64,000 nt of DNA from UBA11051 sp964390495 (GTDB taxonomy: Bacteria; Armatimonadota; Zipacnadia; Zipacnadales; UBA11051). The notes beneath the pieces were generated by a model that saw only the letters and a program-made list of their open reading frames with translations, was not told the origin of the DNA and did no database searches. The DNA lies in assembly GCA_964390495.1 (NCBI GenBank), contig CAYMIN010000013.1, positions 1 to 64,000 of the forward strand, written 5' to 3'. A program made the position numbers and the translations under genes. Below, piece by piece: positions 1 through 8,303 of the stretch (position 1 is its first letter; each line of letters starts with the position of its first letter).

Positions 1-57
1 GTGCGCGAGGGCGGCCACACCGTCGGCGCCGGCGTCGTCACCAAAGTCATCGAGTGA
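1..57 (+). CDS. tuf: Elongation factor Tu, C-terminal end (partial)
   Basis: Only the last 18 codons and the TGA stop are present; the gene enters from the left edge. The visible peptide begins VREGGHTVGAGVVTKVIE, which is the conserved end of EF-Tu domain III (family consensus REGG(R/K)TVGAGVV). EF-Tu delivers aminoacyl-tRNA to the ribosome. Its place 5' of rpsJ is the usual junction of the str and S10 operons, so rpsL, rpsG and a canonical fusA probably lie just upstream, outside the window. Confidence 0.93.
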   Translation: MREGGHTVGAGVVTKVIE

Positions 58-129
58 GTAGTAATTCTCTAGTCGGTCGAATGCCGGTGAGAGGGTATGG
101 TGCCGGCCCCAGAAGGAGAGCCTCAGAAG

Positions 130-456
130 ATGGCGAGGACCAGCAGTATTCGCATCAAATTGAAGGCCTTTGACCACGAGATACTCGACCGTTCAGTACA
201 GAAGATCGTCGAGACTGCCGAGCGCAGCGGCGCTCGCATCGCCGGCCCGATCCCACTACCGACGGACAGGAACGTCCACTGTGTGGTCAAGCCTACGGCT
301 CTGGGCCGCAGCTCCCGCACCGTCGAGCATTTCGAGATGCGCATCCATAAACGGCTGATTGACATTCTCGACTCGACGCAGCGTACCGTTGATGCGCTGA
401 TGAAGCTCGACCTCCCCGGCGGAGTGGACATCGCTATCAAGACTTCGAGTGGCTAG
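130..456 (+). CDS. rpsJ: 30S ribosomal protein S10
   Basis: S10 of the 30S head, also a transcription antitermination partner (NusE) in other bacteria. The product is 108 residues, of normal length, with the family-typical IRIKLKAFDHEILD opening and the RNVHCVV and EHFEMRIHKRLIDI segments. The reading frame is open from an ATG at 97, but I chose the ATG at 130: AGAAGGAGAG at 111-120 is a well-spaced ribosome binding site and homologues have no extra 11-residue leader. It is the first gene of the S10 cluster, 72 bases after tuf. Confidence 0.95.
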   Translation: MARTSSIRIKLKAFDHEILDRSVQKIVETAERSGARIAGPIPLPTDRNVHCVVKPTALGRSSRTVEHFEMRIHKRLIDILDSTQRTVDALMKLDLPGGVDIAIKTSSG

Positions 457-506
457 AACCGGCGCGCCACAGGCAATCGGATGCAGCCAGATAGGTGTGA
501 AGAAGC

Positions 507-1133
507 ATGGCAGTTGGGATTCTGGGCAGAAAAGTCGGCATGACGCGAATTTTTGACGACAACGGCCAGGCTGTCGTGGCCACGGTGCTGCAGGCTGGTC
601 CGTGCGTGGTTGTCCAGCGCAAGACCACCGCCACCGACGGCTACGAAGCGGTGCAACTGGGCTTTGAGGACATTGAGCAGCGGAAGCGGGGTCGTCTCAG
701 CAGACCCCTGCTCGGCCATTTCGCAGCCAAGAACCTGTCACCCAAGAAGCATCTGCGCGAATTCCGCGTCAGTGGTGACGATGAATACGCCTTAGGTGAC
801 GAGGTCACGGTTGAGATCTTCGCCGCGGGCGAGCGGGTCAATGTGACCGGCATTACCAAGGGCAAGGGCTTCGCCGGTGTGGTGAAGCGTTACGGTTTTC
901 GCGGCGGGCCTGCCAGTCACGGCTCCAAAGTGCACCGTGCGCCGATGTCGGCCGGGGCCACCGATGCAGCCAGGACCTTTCCCGGCCAGAAGATGCCCGG
1001 GCAGATGGGCAACGTCCGCCAGAAGATCAGGAACCTGACCGTCATCGATGTTGATGCGGAGAATAATGTGCTTGTTATCAAGGGCTCTATTCCCGGGCCA
1101 AACGGCGGGGTAGTCGCGATCGAGAGCAGTTGA
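507..1133 (+). CDS. rplC: 50S ribosomal protein L3
   Basis: L3, an early 23S rRNA assembly protein whose long loop reaches the peptidyl-transferase centre. The 208 residues start MAVGILGRKVGMTRIF, the standard L3 N-terminus. The loop with GGPASHGSKVHR and PGQKMPGQMGN is intact, including the glutamine that is N5-methylated in other bacteria (in the GQKM/GQMG region). It lies 50 bases after rpsJ and 26 bases before the chosen rplD start. Confidence 0.96.
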   Translation: MAVGILGRKVGMTRIFDDNGQAVVATVLQAGPCVVVQRKTTATDGYEAVQLGFEDIEQRKRGRLSRPLLGHFAAKNLSPKKHLREFRVSGDDEYALGDEVTVEIFAAGERVNVTGITKGKGFAGVVKRYGFRGGPASHGSKVHRAPMSAGATDAARTFPGQKMPGQMGNVRQKIRNLTVIDVDAENNVLVIKGSIPGPNGGVVAIESS

Positions 1134-1159
1134 GGCGGGTCCGGAAGGAACGAAATGCT

Positions 1160-1792
1160 ATGCCGCAGCTAGCAGTCTGTAACCTGGCCGGCGAGAAAGT
1201 CGGTCAGGTAGAGGTTAGTGACGAGATCTTCGGTGTTGCCATGCACCACGAACTGGTCCACCAGGCGGTGGTGACTGCTGATAGTCGCCGCAAGCGTCAC
1301 GCCGGCAGTGCCAAGCGGCGCGGCGAGGTGATCACTTCAGGGGCCAAGATCTGGCGGCAGAAGGGCCTGGGCAGGGCCCGCCACGGTGATCGCGGCGCGC
1401 CCTTGTTCGTCGGCGGCGGGAAAGCTCATGCGCCTAAGCCGCGCACCGGCAATAAGAAGATGCCCAAGCAGATGCGCCGCAAGGCCCTCTGCTGCGCGCT
1501 GTCCCAGGCCGCGCGGCAGGGCGGTGTGACCGTCATCGAGGGTATCGAGCTGGACCAGCCGCGCACCAAGACCATCGTCGCCATGCTCGAGGCGCTGAGA
1601 ATTGACGCAGACCGGGTTCTGCTGATGCTTTCGCCTGACGAGATGGCCGATGCCAACATTCTCAGAAGCTGCCGGAACCTACCCAATCTCTATCTGCGCC
1701 AGTCACCGCATCTCAACGCCCGTGACGTGCTGTGGGCCGATGAGCTTGTCTTTACCCAGGCCGCGCTGGCCGTGCTGGTCGGAGAGGAGTAG
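1160..1792 (+). CDS. rplD: 50S ribosomal protein L4
   Basis: L4 lines the peptide exit tunnel; in gamma-proteobacteria it also represses its own operon. The 210 residues contain the tunnel-loop signature RRGEVITSGAKIWRQKGLGRARHGD and GGGKAHAPKPR. A TTG-initiated frame begins at 1130 overlapping the rplC stop, but the ATG at 1160, preceded by GGAAGGA at 1142-1148, gives a product that begins MPQLAVCNLAGEKVG as in homologues, so I use it. Four bases separate its stop from rplW. Confidence 0.94.
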   Translation: MPQLAVCNLAGEKVGQVEVSDEIFGVAMHHELVHQAVVTADSRRKRHAGSAKRRGEVITSGAKIWRQKGLGRARHGDRGAPLFVGGGKAHAPKPRTGNKKMPKQMRRKALCCALSQAARQGGVTVIEGIELDQPRTKTIVAMLEALRIDADRVLLMLSPDEMADANILRSCRNLPNLYLRQSPHLNARDVLWADELVFTQAALAVLVGEE

Positions 1793-1796
1793 CAGG

Positions 1797-2108
1797 ATGC
1801 TCACCGGCAGAAACGCCGAGCTGGAACGCTACCGTAAGCTTATCATCGCGCCGGTTATCACCGAGAAAAGCATGCGCGAGTCGGAAGTCAACAACAAGTA
1901 CACCTTTAGGGTGCATCCCGACGCCACCAAGATTGACATCAAACGCGCGATTGAGAGCATGTTCAATGTGCGGGTCATCAAGGTTAACACGATGACGGTG
2001 GCCGGCAAGACGCGACGCCGCAGCTACCGCCATCGCGAAGGCAAGACTGCCGAGTGGAAGAAGGCCGTAATCACTCTGGCCCCCGGCAGTAACATTGACG
2101 TCATCTAA
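1797..2108 (+). CDS. rplW: 50S ribosomal protein L23
   Basis: L23 sits at the tunnel exit, where trigger factor and SRP dock. The 103 residues contain IIAPVITEKSM near the N-terminus and the central KVNTMTVAGKTRR region characteristic of L23. The start is the ATG at 1797 with GGAGAGGAG just upstream inside the end of rplD. The frame stays open 49 codons further upstream, but that stretch overlaps rplD and is not L23-like. Confidence 0.95.
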   Translation: MLTGRNAELERYRKLIIAPVITEKSMRESEVNNKYTFRVHPDATKIDIKRAIESMFNVRVIKVNTMTVAGKTRRRSYRHREGKTAEWKKAVITLAPGSNIDVI

Positions 2109-2181
2109 GGCTGCAAGGCACGGACACACCCGCGCCATCCAGTTGGGCAATGCAGCCGCTACAAGCGAGAGATTTGCTATC

Positions 2182-3018
2182 ATGCCAACCATAGACCATA
2201 AGCCGACATCACCAGGCAGGCGCTCTTACGTCAAGCTTGATCGCAGCGATATTGACAGGAAGAGAAAGCCGCAAAAAGGGCTGGTGAAACGCAAGAAGCA
2301 GACCGGTGGGCGTAACGTCAGCGGCAAGATCACGGTGCGTCACCAGGGCGGTGGCGCTAAGCGCAAGGTCCGGCAGATTGATTTCAAGCGCAACAAGGAC
2401 GGCGTCCCGGCCAAGGTGGCCACCATCGAGTACGCTCCGGACCGCTCGGCTCATGTCGCGCTGCTGCACTATGCTGATGGCGAGAAGCGCTATATCCTGG
2501 CTCCCCAGGGCCTCAACCGGGGCGACAGCGTTATCTCAGGTCTGCGCGTACCGGCCCGCGTGGGCAACTGTCTGCCTCTGGAAGCTATGCCCGTCGGCAC
2601 CGTCGTGCACAACATCGAGTTGACGCCCGGACGCGGGGCCCAGCTAGCTCGCAGCGCCGGCACCGCCGCTCAGTTGGTGGCTAAGGAAGGCAAGCTGATG
2701 ACCTTGAGGTTGCCTTCGGGCGAGATGCGCATGGTCTCGGCCAAATGCCGGGCCACCGTCGGCCGTGTGGGTAATGCTGACCATATCAATGTTCAGGACG
2801 GCAAGGCCGGTCGCAAGCGCCATCGTGGCGTGCGTCCCACGGTGCGGGGCAGCGCGATGAATCCGGTGGACCATCCGCACGGCGGCGGTGAGGGCAAGGC
2901 CCCCATCGGTCTGGATAGCCCGCGCACGCCGTGGGGCAAGAAGACCCTCGGCAAGAAGACCCGTAACCGGCGCAAGTCGTCAAGCAAGTACATCGTGCGC
3001 GACCGGCGCCGCAAGTAA
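2182..3018 (+). CDS. rplB: 50S ribosomal protein L2
   Basis: L2 is a core 23S rRNA binding protein needed for subunit joining and peptidyl transferase activity. The product is 278 residues (the usual ~275) and retains the family hallmark NPVDHPHGGGEGKAPIG with the functionally important histidine. The ATG at 2182 follows AGCGAGAGA; the open frame begins at 2095 inside rplW, but that leader does not resemble L2. It is 73 bases after rplW. Confidence 0.96.
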   Translation: MPTIDHKPTSPGRRSYVKLDRSDIDRKRKPQKGLVKRKKQTGGRNVSGKITVRHQGGGAKRKVRQIDFKRNKDGVPAKVATIEYAPDRSAHVALLHYADGEKRYILAPQGLNRGDSVISGLRVPARVGNCLPLEAMPVGTVVHNIELTPGRGAQLARSAGTAAQLVAKEGKLMTLRLPSGEMRMVSAKCRATVGRVGNADHINVQDGKAGRKRHRGVRPTVRGSAMNPVDHPHGGGEGKAPIGLDSPRTPWGKKTLGKKTRNRRKSSSKYIVRDRRRK

Positions 3019-3054
3019 TGCAGTTGCACACCGAGTTGTCGGAGGCAGCATAAA

Positions 3055-3348
3055 ATGGCCCGCTCTATGAAGAAAGGCCCGTTTGCGGACAAGAAGCTCC
3101 TGGATAAGGTCGCAAAAATGAACGCCAGTGGCGAGAAGCGAATGATCAAGACCTGGTCGCGGCGCTCAACGATCTTTCCGGAGATGGTCGGGCACACCAT
3201 CGCCGTATATGATGGCCGCAAGCACGTGCCGATTCTGATTACCGAGAACATGGTCGGACACAAGCTGGGGGAGTTCGCGCCCACCCGCACCTTCCGCGGC
3301 ATGCGTCCCGGCAGACGCGAAGAGGCTACTACCAGCGTTACCGAGTAG
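3055..3348 (+). CDS. rpsS: 30S ribosomal protein S19
   Basis: S19 forms a head complex with S13 close to the A-site tRNA. The 97 residues start MARSMKKGPFADKKLL and contain RRSTIFPEMVGHTIAVYDGRKHVP, both diagnostic for S19. A GGAGG at 3041-3045 gives a clear ribosome binding site. It has the normal neighbours rplB and rplV. Confidence 0.97.
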   Translation: MARSMKKGPFADKKLLDKVAKMNASGEKRMIKTWSRRSTIFPEMVGHTIAVYDGRKHVPILITENMVGHKLGEFAPTRTFRGMRPGRREEATTSVTE

Positions 3349-3405
3349 GCCTGACTGCCGCCTAGCTAGCTTGTCGAGTTTCAACAGAGCCCAGGAGCTA
3401 CGAGT

Positions 3406-3747
3406 ATGGAAGCACAAGCGGTCGCCAAATTTGTCCGGGTAGGCCCGCGTAAGGTACGCCGGTTCCTGCCCCTGATCAGAGGCAAGGCGGTTGATGAGGC
3501 CGTGCAGATTCTGGCCACCTACGGCAGTCCCGCAACCGAGGCGCTGCAGAAGTGTCTGCAATCGGCTGCGGCCAATGCCGAGAACAATCACGGGATGTCT
3601 CCGGACGAGCTGTGGGTATCAGGAGCCGTCGTGGATGAGGGCTTTCGCATACCGCGCATCAAGCCGCGAGCGCGAGGCCGGGCCGACCGCTTCCACCGAC
3701 TTACCTGCCACATTACTGTAGTTGTCAGCGATGAGATTGAGGACTAG
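3406..3747 (+). CDS. rplV: 50S ribosomal protein L22
   Basis: L22 contacts all domains of 23S rRNA, and its beta-hairpin lines the exit tunnel near L4. The product is 113 residues, of typical length, with VRVGPRKVRRFLPLIRGKAV near the start and the hairpin segment FRIPRIKPRARGRADRF. The ATG at 3406 follows CAGGAGC at good spacing. It lies between rpsS and rpsC as in most bacteria. Confidence 0.95.
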   Translation: MEAQAVAKFVRVGPRKVRRFLPLIRGKAVDEAVQILATYGSPATEALQKCLQSAAANAENNHGMSPDELWVSGAVVDEGFRIPRIKPRARGRADRFHRLTCHITVVVSDEIED

Positions 3748-3798
3748 AGACCGACAGAACCTATTCGTCAGCAGCCTGGCTGCGGGAGTGAAACGGTA

Positions 3799-4779
3799 AT
3801 GGGACAAAAGGTACATCCCTATGGCTTCAGACTGGGAGTAATCCGCGAGTCCAAGAGCCGCTGGTTTGCCGAGGGCCAGCAGTACCGCGACTACCTCATT
3901 GAAGACATCAAGATGCGCAATTATATCAAGGATATTCTTAACGACGCCTCGATCTCTGACATAATCATCGAGCGGGCCGCCGGCACCGCCACCATTACGA
4001 TTCAAACCGCCAAGCCGGGGATCGTCATCGGTAGGGCCGGGCAGGACGTTGACCGGCTCCGCCGCAAGCTGGAGAGCATGGCCAGCATGAAGGTACGCGT
4101 CAATGTCGAGGAGACACGCGAGCCGGACATCAACGCCCAACTGATCGCGGAGAACATCGCCCGCCAGATCGAGCGGCGCGTATCCTACCGCCGAGCCATG
4201 CGCCAGGCCATCGAGCGCGCCATGCGCATGGGGGCCGAGGGTGTGCGCTGTATTGTCTCGGGCCGGCTCGGAGGCGCCGAGATCGCCAGAAGCGAATCCG
4301 CCGGCCCCGAAGGCCGAGTGCCGCTGCAAACCCTCCGCGCGGACGTGCAGTATGGCTTTGCCGAAGCCCGTACCGGCTATGGTCACATCGGCTGCAAAGT
4401 CTGGGTCTATCGCGGTGAGATTCTGCCGGAAAGGCCGGAACCGCAACCCGAAGAGACCGCGCCCCAGGCTGAGGAAGCCGCCGATGCTGAGGCGGCTACA
4501 GAGCCAGCTGCAGAGCCGGCAACAGCAGAACCCACAGCGGAAGCCGAAGCCACAGAAGTGACCGCAGAGGCGGCTGATACCGAGACCGAGGAAACCGCCG
4601 AGCCTGCCGAGGAAACCGCCGAGCCTGCTGAGGAGACGGAACCGGAGCAGCCCGCTGAAGCAGCCGTAGCAGAGCCAGATACCGAGCAGGAGACCGAGAA
4701 TCCCGACCCCCTGGTCGCGGCCCTGCACAATGACGAGACGGAAACAGCAGACGAGGAGTCCTCAGATGCTAATTCCTAA
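3799..4779 (+). CDS. rpsC: 30S ribosomal protein S3 with long acidic C-terminal tail
   Basis: S3 is part of the mRNA entry channel and helicase of the 30S head. Residues 1-210 are ordinary S3: the MGQKVHPYGFRLG start, a type II KH domain with GIVIGRAGQDVDRL around residues 74-87, and RTGYGHIGCKVWVYRGE closing the conserved core. Residues 211-326 are an added low-complexity acidic tail of Ala, Glu, Thr and Pro with near-repeats of the type EETAEPAEE. Normal S3 is ~210-230 residues. The tail is in frame and the last 14 bases of the gene overlap rplP, so it is not an artefact of a lost stop. Its function is unknown. Confidence 0.95.
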   Translation: MGQKVHPYGFRLGVIRESKSRWFAEGQQYRDYLIEDIKMRNYIKDILNDASISDIIIERAAGTATITIQTAKPGIVIGRAGQDVDRLRRKLESMASMKVRVNVEETREPDINAQLIAENIARQIERRVSYRRAMRQAIERAMRMGAEGVRCIVSGRLGGAEIARSESAGPEGRVPLQTLRADVQYGFAEARTGYGHIGCKVWVYRGEILPERPEPQPEETAPQAEEAADAEAATEPAAEPATAEPTAEAEATEVTAEAADTETEETAEPAEETAEPAEETEPEQPAEAAVAEPDTEQETENPDPLVAALHNDETETADEESSDANS

Positions 4780-5188
4780 GCGACAGAAGCACCGCAAACA
4801 CCACCGCGGCCGGCGGACGGGCAAAGCCTATCGGGGTAGCAAGCTGCACATGGGCGAGTTCGGCCTGCAGGCCACCGAGCCTGGCTGGATTGACGGGCGG
4901 CAGATCGAGGCCGCGCGGGTGGCGATGACCAGGCACGCACGCCGTGGCGGCAAGGTCTGGATCCGAATCTTCCCCGACAAGCCGGTTACAGAAACGCCGG
5001 CCGAAACCCGTATGGGAAAGGGCAAGGGGGCACCGGCCTACTGGGTAGCTGTTGTCAAGCCCGGACGCATCCTGTTCGAGATGGGCGGCGTTGATAGAGA
5101 GATAGCCACCGAGGCGATGCGTCTGGCCGCCCACAAGTTGCCGGTGGCGACCAAGTTCGTGAGCCGGGAGGATAGAGGCTATGCCTGA
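4766..5188 (+). CDS. rplP: 50S ribosomal protein L16
   Basis: L16 organises the A-site side of the 50S subunit. The 140 residues begin MLIPKRQKHRKHHRGRRTG, close to the consensus MLMPKR(T/V)K(Y/H)RK, and include FPDKPVTETPAETRMGKGKG. I place the start at the ATG at 4766, inside the end of rpsC (14-base overlap, different frame), preceded by GAGGAG. The open frame begins 12 codons earlier at 4730, but that part would encode rpsC-tail shadow sequence. Confidence 0.95.
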   Translation: MLIPKRQKHRKHHRGRRTGKAYRGSKLHMGEFGLQATEPGWIDGRQIEAARVAMTRHARRGGKVWIRIFPDKPVTETPAETRMGKGKGAPAYWVAVVKPGRILFEMGGVDREIATEAMRLAAHKLPVATKFVSREDRGYA

Positions 5189-5402
5189 TAGCGCCAAGAG
5201 CAAACGAGATTTTTTGGACCAATTGCATGACTCCACTGACGCTGAGCTTGAGGACCGCCTCAACCACGTCCAGGAGAGCCTGTTTCAGCTCCGCTTCCGC
5301 TTGGCCTCCGGACAGATTCCGGACCCCAAGCGCCTGCGCAAGTACCGCAAGGCCATCGCTCGCATCAAGACGCTCCAGCGAGAGCGCGAGCTGTTCGGAT
5401 AG
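5181..5402 (+). CDS. rpmC: 50S ribosomal protein L29
   Basis: L29 lies by L23 at the exit tunnel. The 73-residue product has the L29 two-helix pattern with LFQLRFRLASGQIPDPKRLR followed by RKAIARIKT. The N-terminal ~10 residues are a little longer than usual. The ATG overlaps the end of rplP by eight bases, with GGGAGGA upstream, which suggests translational coupling. Confidence 0.94.
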   Translation: MPDSAKSKRDFLDQLHDSTDAELEDRLNHVQESLFQLRFRLASGQIPDPKRLRKYRKAIARIKTLQRERELFG

Positions 5403-5441
5403 CGCCTCCTAACGGCTGATGGAATGGGAAAGGCGGAAGTG

Positions 5442-5720
5442 ATGAGCAAGGAGCACAAGCCAGAGCCGAAGACACGGGAAGGCATCGTAGTCAGCGGCGG
5501 GCCGGGCAAGACCAGAATGGACAAGACCGTCGTGGTGGCGGTAAGCCGCTTGACCCGGCACCCCATCTACGAACGAGTCTTGCGGCGAAGTACCAAGTAC
5601 CATGCCCACGACGAGGCCAACCAGTGTCAGTTCGGCGATAAAGTCCTGATTGCCGAGTGCCGACCACTAAGCAAGACCAAATCATGGCGCGTCGTGGAAA
5701 TCTTAGCCAAGGCGGAATAG
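5442..5720 (+). CDS. rpsQ: 30S ribosomal protein S17
   Basis: S17 is a primary 16S rRNA-binding protein with an OB fold. The 92-residue product contains GIVVSGGPGKTRMDKTVVV and the RHPIYERVLRRSTKYHAHDE segment typical of S17. An in-frame ATG also exists at 5424, giving six more residues. I prefer the ATG at 5442 because GGGAAAGGCGGAA lies just upstream and could serve as binding site. In other bacteria rplN follows directly; here an EF-G-like gene intervenes. Confidence 0.93.
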   Translation: MSKEHKPEPKTREGIVVSGGPGKTRMDKTVVVAVSRLTRHPIYERVLRRSTKYHAHDEANQCQFGDKVLIAECRPLSKTKSWRVVEILAKAE

Positions 5721-5796
5721 ACCGCCACGCTGACAGCAGTACCGTACCGTCGCCCCAGCGGCTTGGGTGCGTCGGCGATCGTCGGGAGGAAATTGA

Positions 5797-7881
5797 ATGG
5801 CGACGGACACTTCCCAAATTCGGAACCTAGTGACGATCGGGCACCGCGGGTGCGGGAAGACGCTTTTGACCGAAGCCATGCTCTTTGCCACCGGCGCGAC
5901 GGGCCGTTTCGGCCAAGTGGACGACGGCACGGCCGTAGCCGATTTTGAGCCGGAAGAGCGCAGCCGTCAGATCTCGATCAGCCCGGCACTGTGCAATTGC
6001 ACCCACGATGGCACCAAGATCAATGTCATAGATACGCCGGGCTACGCCGAGTTTTTCGCCGAGGTGATAGATTGCCTGTGGGTCGCTGACTGTGCACTGC
6101 TGGTTGTTGATGCCGGCGCCGGCGTCGAGGTCCATACTCACCGCTGCTATCAGACTGCCGCCGACATGAGCCTGCCGATTGTTGCCGTCGCGAACAAGAT
6201 GAGCGGAGAACACGCTGACTTCGATGCCGCCGTTGACAGCATCAATCAGATGCTGGGGGGAGTTGAGGGAGTCAAGGTACAGATTCCGGTCGGGGAAAAG
6301 GGCAATTTCGCGGGCGTAGTTGATCTGCTTAGCATGAAGATGCTCAAAGGCTCGGAAAAGGGCGGCACCTGGACTGACATTCCTGAAGATATGACTGACC
6401 AGGCATCCGCGGCTCGCGAGGGGCTGGTCGAGGCCGTGGCCGCCAATGACGAAGAACTGATGGAGAAGTACTTCGAGAATGAGACCTTGAGTCACGAAGA
6501 ACTCGCCTCCGGCTTGGCTAAGGGAGTTGCCGGCGGCCAACTGGTTCCGGTGCTGGCCACCGACGCGCTCAACGTTCTGGGCATCGGCGCTTTGCTCGAC
6601 CTGATTGTTGCAGTCTGTCCTACGCCCGCGCAGCGGGGGGCTTGGACCGGCCACGATCCCAAGGACGAGACGGTCGAAATCGTCCGCGAATGCAGCCAGA
6701 CGGAGCCCTTCGCGGCGGTTGTCTTCAAGACCCTCAGCGACCCTTACGTCGGCCGCATCAGTCTGATGCGAGTCGTCTCCGGCACCGCCAATAGCGATGC
6801 CAACGTTACTGAGGCCAAGAGCGGCAATCGCGAGCGGCTCAGCGGCTTGGCTACGATGCAGGGCAACAAGACCTCAGAGGTGCAAGCGCTTGCCGCCGGT
6901 GACCTGGGGTGTGTCACCAAGCTCGAGAGCACTCTCACCGGCGGGACGCTATGCGACCCGAAAGGGCCGGTGGTCTTCGACGCACCGGAGTTGCCCAAGG
7001 CGATGCACTCGGCTGCCGTCACCGCGGCTTCCCACGCCGACGAGGACAAGCTCTCCGCCGGTTTGGCGCGGCTGGCCGAAGAGGACATCGGCTTCAGCTT
7101 CGGCCGTGAAGCCAGCACCGGCGAGATGCTGATCTATGGCATGGGCGCCTTGCACTTGGATGTGATCGTCCAGAAGCTGGCCCGCAAGTTCGAGGCCTCG
7201 GTCACTCTCTCTGAGCCGAAGGTGCCGTACATCGAGACGATTACCACCGCGGTGCGAGTACAGGGACGGCATAAGAAGCAGACCGGCGGCCGCGGGCAGT
7301 TCGGCGACGTCTGGATCCGCATGGAGCCGTTGCCGCGCGGTGCCGGCTTCGAGTTCGTTAACGAGATCCGGGGCGCTTCGGTGCCCACCAACTATATCCC
7401 GGCCGTTGAAAAAGGCGTTGTCGCCCAGCTACAGAAGGGGCTCCTCACCGGCTCGCCGGTGGTGGACGTTCAGGTGACCCTTGACGACGGCAGCTCGCAT
7501 CCGGTTGATTCGTCCGACCAGGCGTTTCAGACAGCCGGCCAGATAGCGGTACGCAATGCCTTGGCCGAGGCCAGGTCCATACTGCTGGAGCCGGTGATGG
7601 ACGTCGAGATTACGGTCCCGGAAGACATCATGGGCGATGTGATGAGCGATCTGTCCGGCCGTCGCGGTCGCATTCAGGGCTCCGAGAGCCTCGGGGCCGG
7701 CCTGCAGTTGGTTAGGGCTTCGGTGCCGCTGGCGGAGATGCGCCGCTATGCCGCTGACCTGCGCTCGATCAGCCAGGGCCGAGCCAGCTACACGATGAGC
7801 TTTTCGGGATATGAAGAGGTGCCGTCGCACCTGATGGATGGCATTGTAGCCGAACACAAGGCGAACGCTGAAGCCGACTAA
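5797..7881 (+). CDS. EF-G-like translational GTPase (EF-G-2 type), inserted in the ribosomal cluster
   Basis: A full-length 694-residue protein with all EF-G domains: G domain (1-~275), domain II, the domain III/IV core (KKQTGGRGQFGDVWIRMEPL at ~490-510) and a C-terminal domain V ending near FSGYEEVPSHLM. Its GTPase motifs are divergent. G1 is GHRGCGKT (15-22) instead of GH(V/I)D(H/A)GKT. The switch-II motif is DTPGYAEF (79-86), with Tyr replacing the catalytic His of DTPGH. G4 is NKMS (133-136), with Ser replacing the guanine-specifying Asp. These changes resemble the EF-G-2/EF-G-like branch, not canonical FusA. SD GGGAGGA is good. Location between rpsQ and rplN is unusual. A role in translocation, ribosome recycling or stalled-ribosome rescue is inference. 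Confidence 0.88.
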   Translation: MATDTSQIRNLVTIGHRGCGKTLLTEAMLFATGATGRFGQVDDGTAVADFEPEERSRQISISPALCNCTHDGTKINVIDTPGYAEFFAEVIDCLWVADCALLVVDAGAGVEVHTHRCYQTAADMSLPIVAVANKMSGEHADFDAAVDSINQMLGGVEGVKVQIPVGEKGNFAGVVDLLSMKMLKGSEKGGTWTDIPEDMTDQASAAREGLVEAVAANDEELMEKYFENETLSHEELASGLAKGVAGGQLVPVLATDALNVLGIGALLDLIVAVCPTPAQRGAWTGHDPKDETVEIVRECSQTEPFAAVVFKTLSDPYVGRISLMRVVSGTANSDANVTEAKSGNRERLSGLATMQGNKTSEVQALAAGDLGCVTKLESTLTGGTLCDPKGPVVFDAPELPKAMHSAAVTAASHADEDKLSAGLARLAEEDIGFSFGREASTGEMLIYGMGALHLDVIVQKLARKFEASVTLSEPKVPYIETITTAVRVQGRHKKQTGGRGQFGDVWIRMEPLPRGAGFEFVNEIRGASVPTNYIPAVEKGVVAQLQKGLLTGSPVVDVQVTLDDGSSHPVDSSDQAFQTAGQIAVRNALAEARSILLEPVMDVEITVPEDIMGDVMSDLSGRRGRIQGSESLGAGLQLVRASVPLAEMRRYAADLRSISQGRASYTMSFSGYEEVPSHLMDGIVAEHKANAEAD

Positions 7882-7910
7882 GTCTTCAGTACCGCCCCCA
7901 GAGGACCGCC

Positions 7911-8279
7911 ATGATACAGAAAGAGACCAGGCTCAAAGTCACCGACAACAGCGGCGTGCATGAGATCGGCTGCATCGACATGATCGGGCGCGGAGCCTCC
8001 CGTTACGCCGGCCTCGGCGACGAGATCGTTGCCTCAACTAAGTCGGTCGCGCCCGACAGCCCGATCGCCAAGGGCACCGTAGTACGCGCCGTCGTGGTCC
8101 GCTGCAAGTCCCCGACGGCTCGTCCCGACGGCAGCTATATCAGCTTCGACGACAACGCCGTGGTGATTGTGGACGCCGCGCAGAATCCCCGCGCGACCCG
8201 TGTCTTCGGCCCGGTAGCCCGCGAACTGCGAGAACGCGGCTTTATGAGGATCATTTCGCTGGCACCGGAAGTCGTCTGA
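7911..8279 (+). CDS. rplN: 50S ribosomal protein L14
   Basis: L14 contributes to intersubunit bridge B8. The product is the standard 122 residues, beginning MIQKETRLKVTDNSGVHEIG and containing SFDDNAVVIVD and TRVFGPVARELRERGFMRII. Homologues usually have C or A in the position of H (NSGA); the fold-defining residues are otherwise normal. It starts 29 bases after the EF-G-like gene with GAGGACC upstream. Confidence 0.96.
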   Translation: MIQKETRLKVTDNSGVHEIGCIDMIGRGASRYAGLGDEIVASTKSVAPDSPIAKGTVVRAVVVRCKSPTARPDGSYISFDDNAVVIVDAAQNPRATRVFGPVARELRERGFMRIISLAPEVV

Positions 8280-8303
8280 AAGCTGCCAGGAGAGAGTTAG
8301 CCT

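Noticed and set aside
3619..4728. Long minus-strand open frame (369 codons) opposite rpsC, glycine- and leucine-rich
   Set aside because: It is the complement of the S3 gene and its GC-rich repetitive tail. Real S3 is clear on the plus strand and no domain or binding site supports the antisense frame.
4441..4740. S3 acidic tail as a fused separate gene or frameshift artefact
   Set aside because: No start or binding site lies inside it, the frame is continuous to a normal stop, and the overlap with rplP is of the usual ribosomal-operon type.
5797..7881. Canonical fusA
   Set aside because: Normal EF-G has the GHIDAGKT, DTPGHVDF and NKMD motifs. All three are altered here, and canonical fusA would be expected just upstream of tuf, outside the window.
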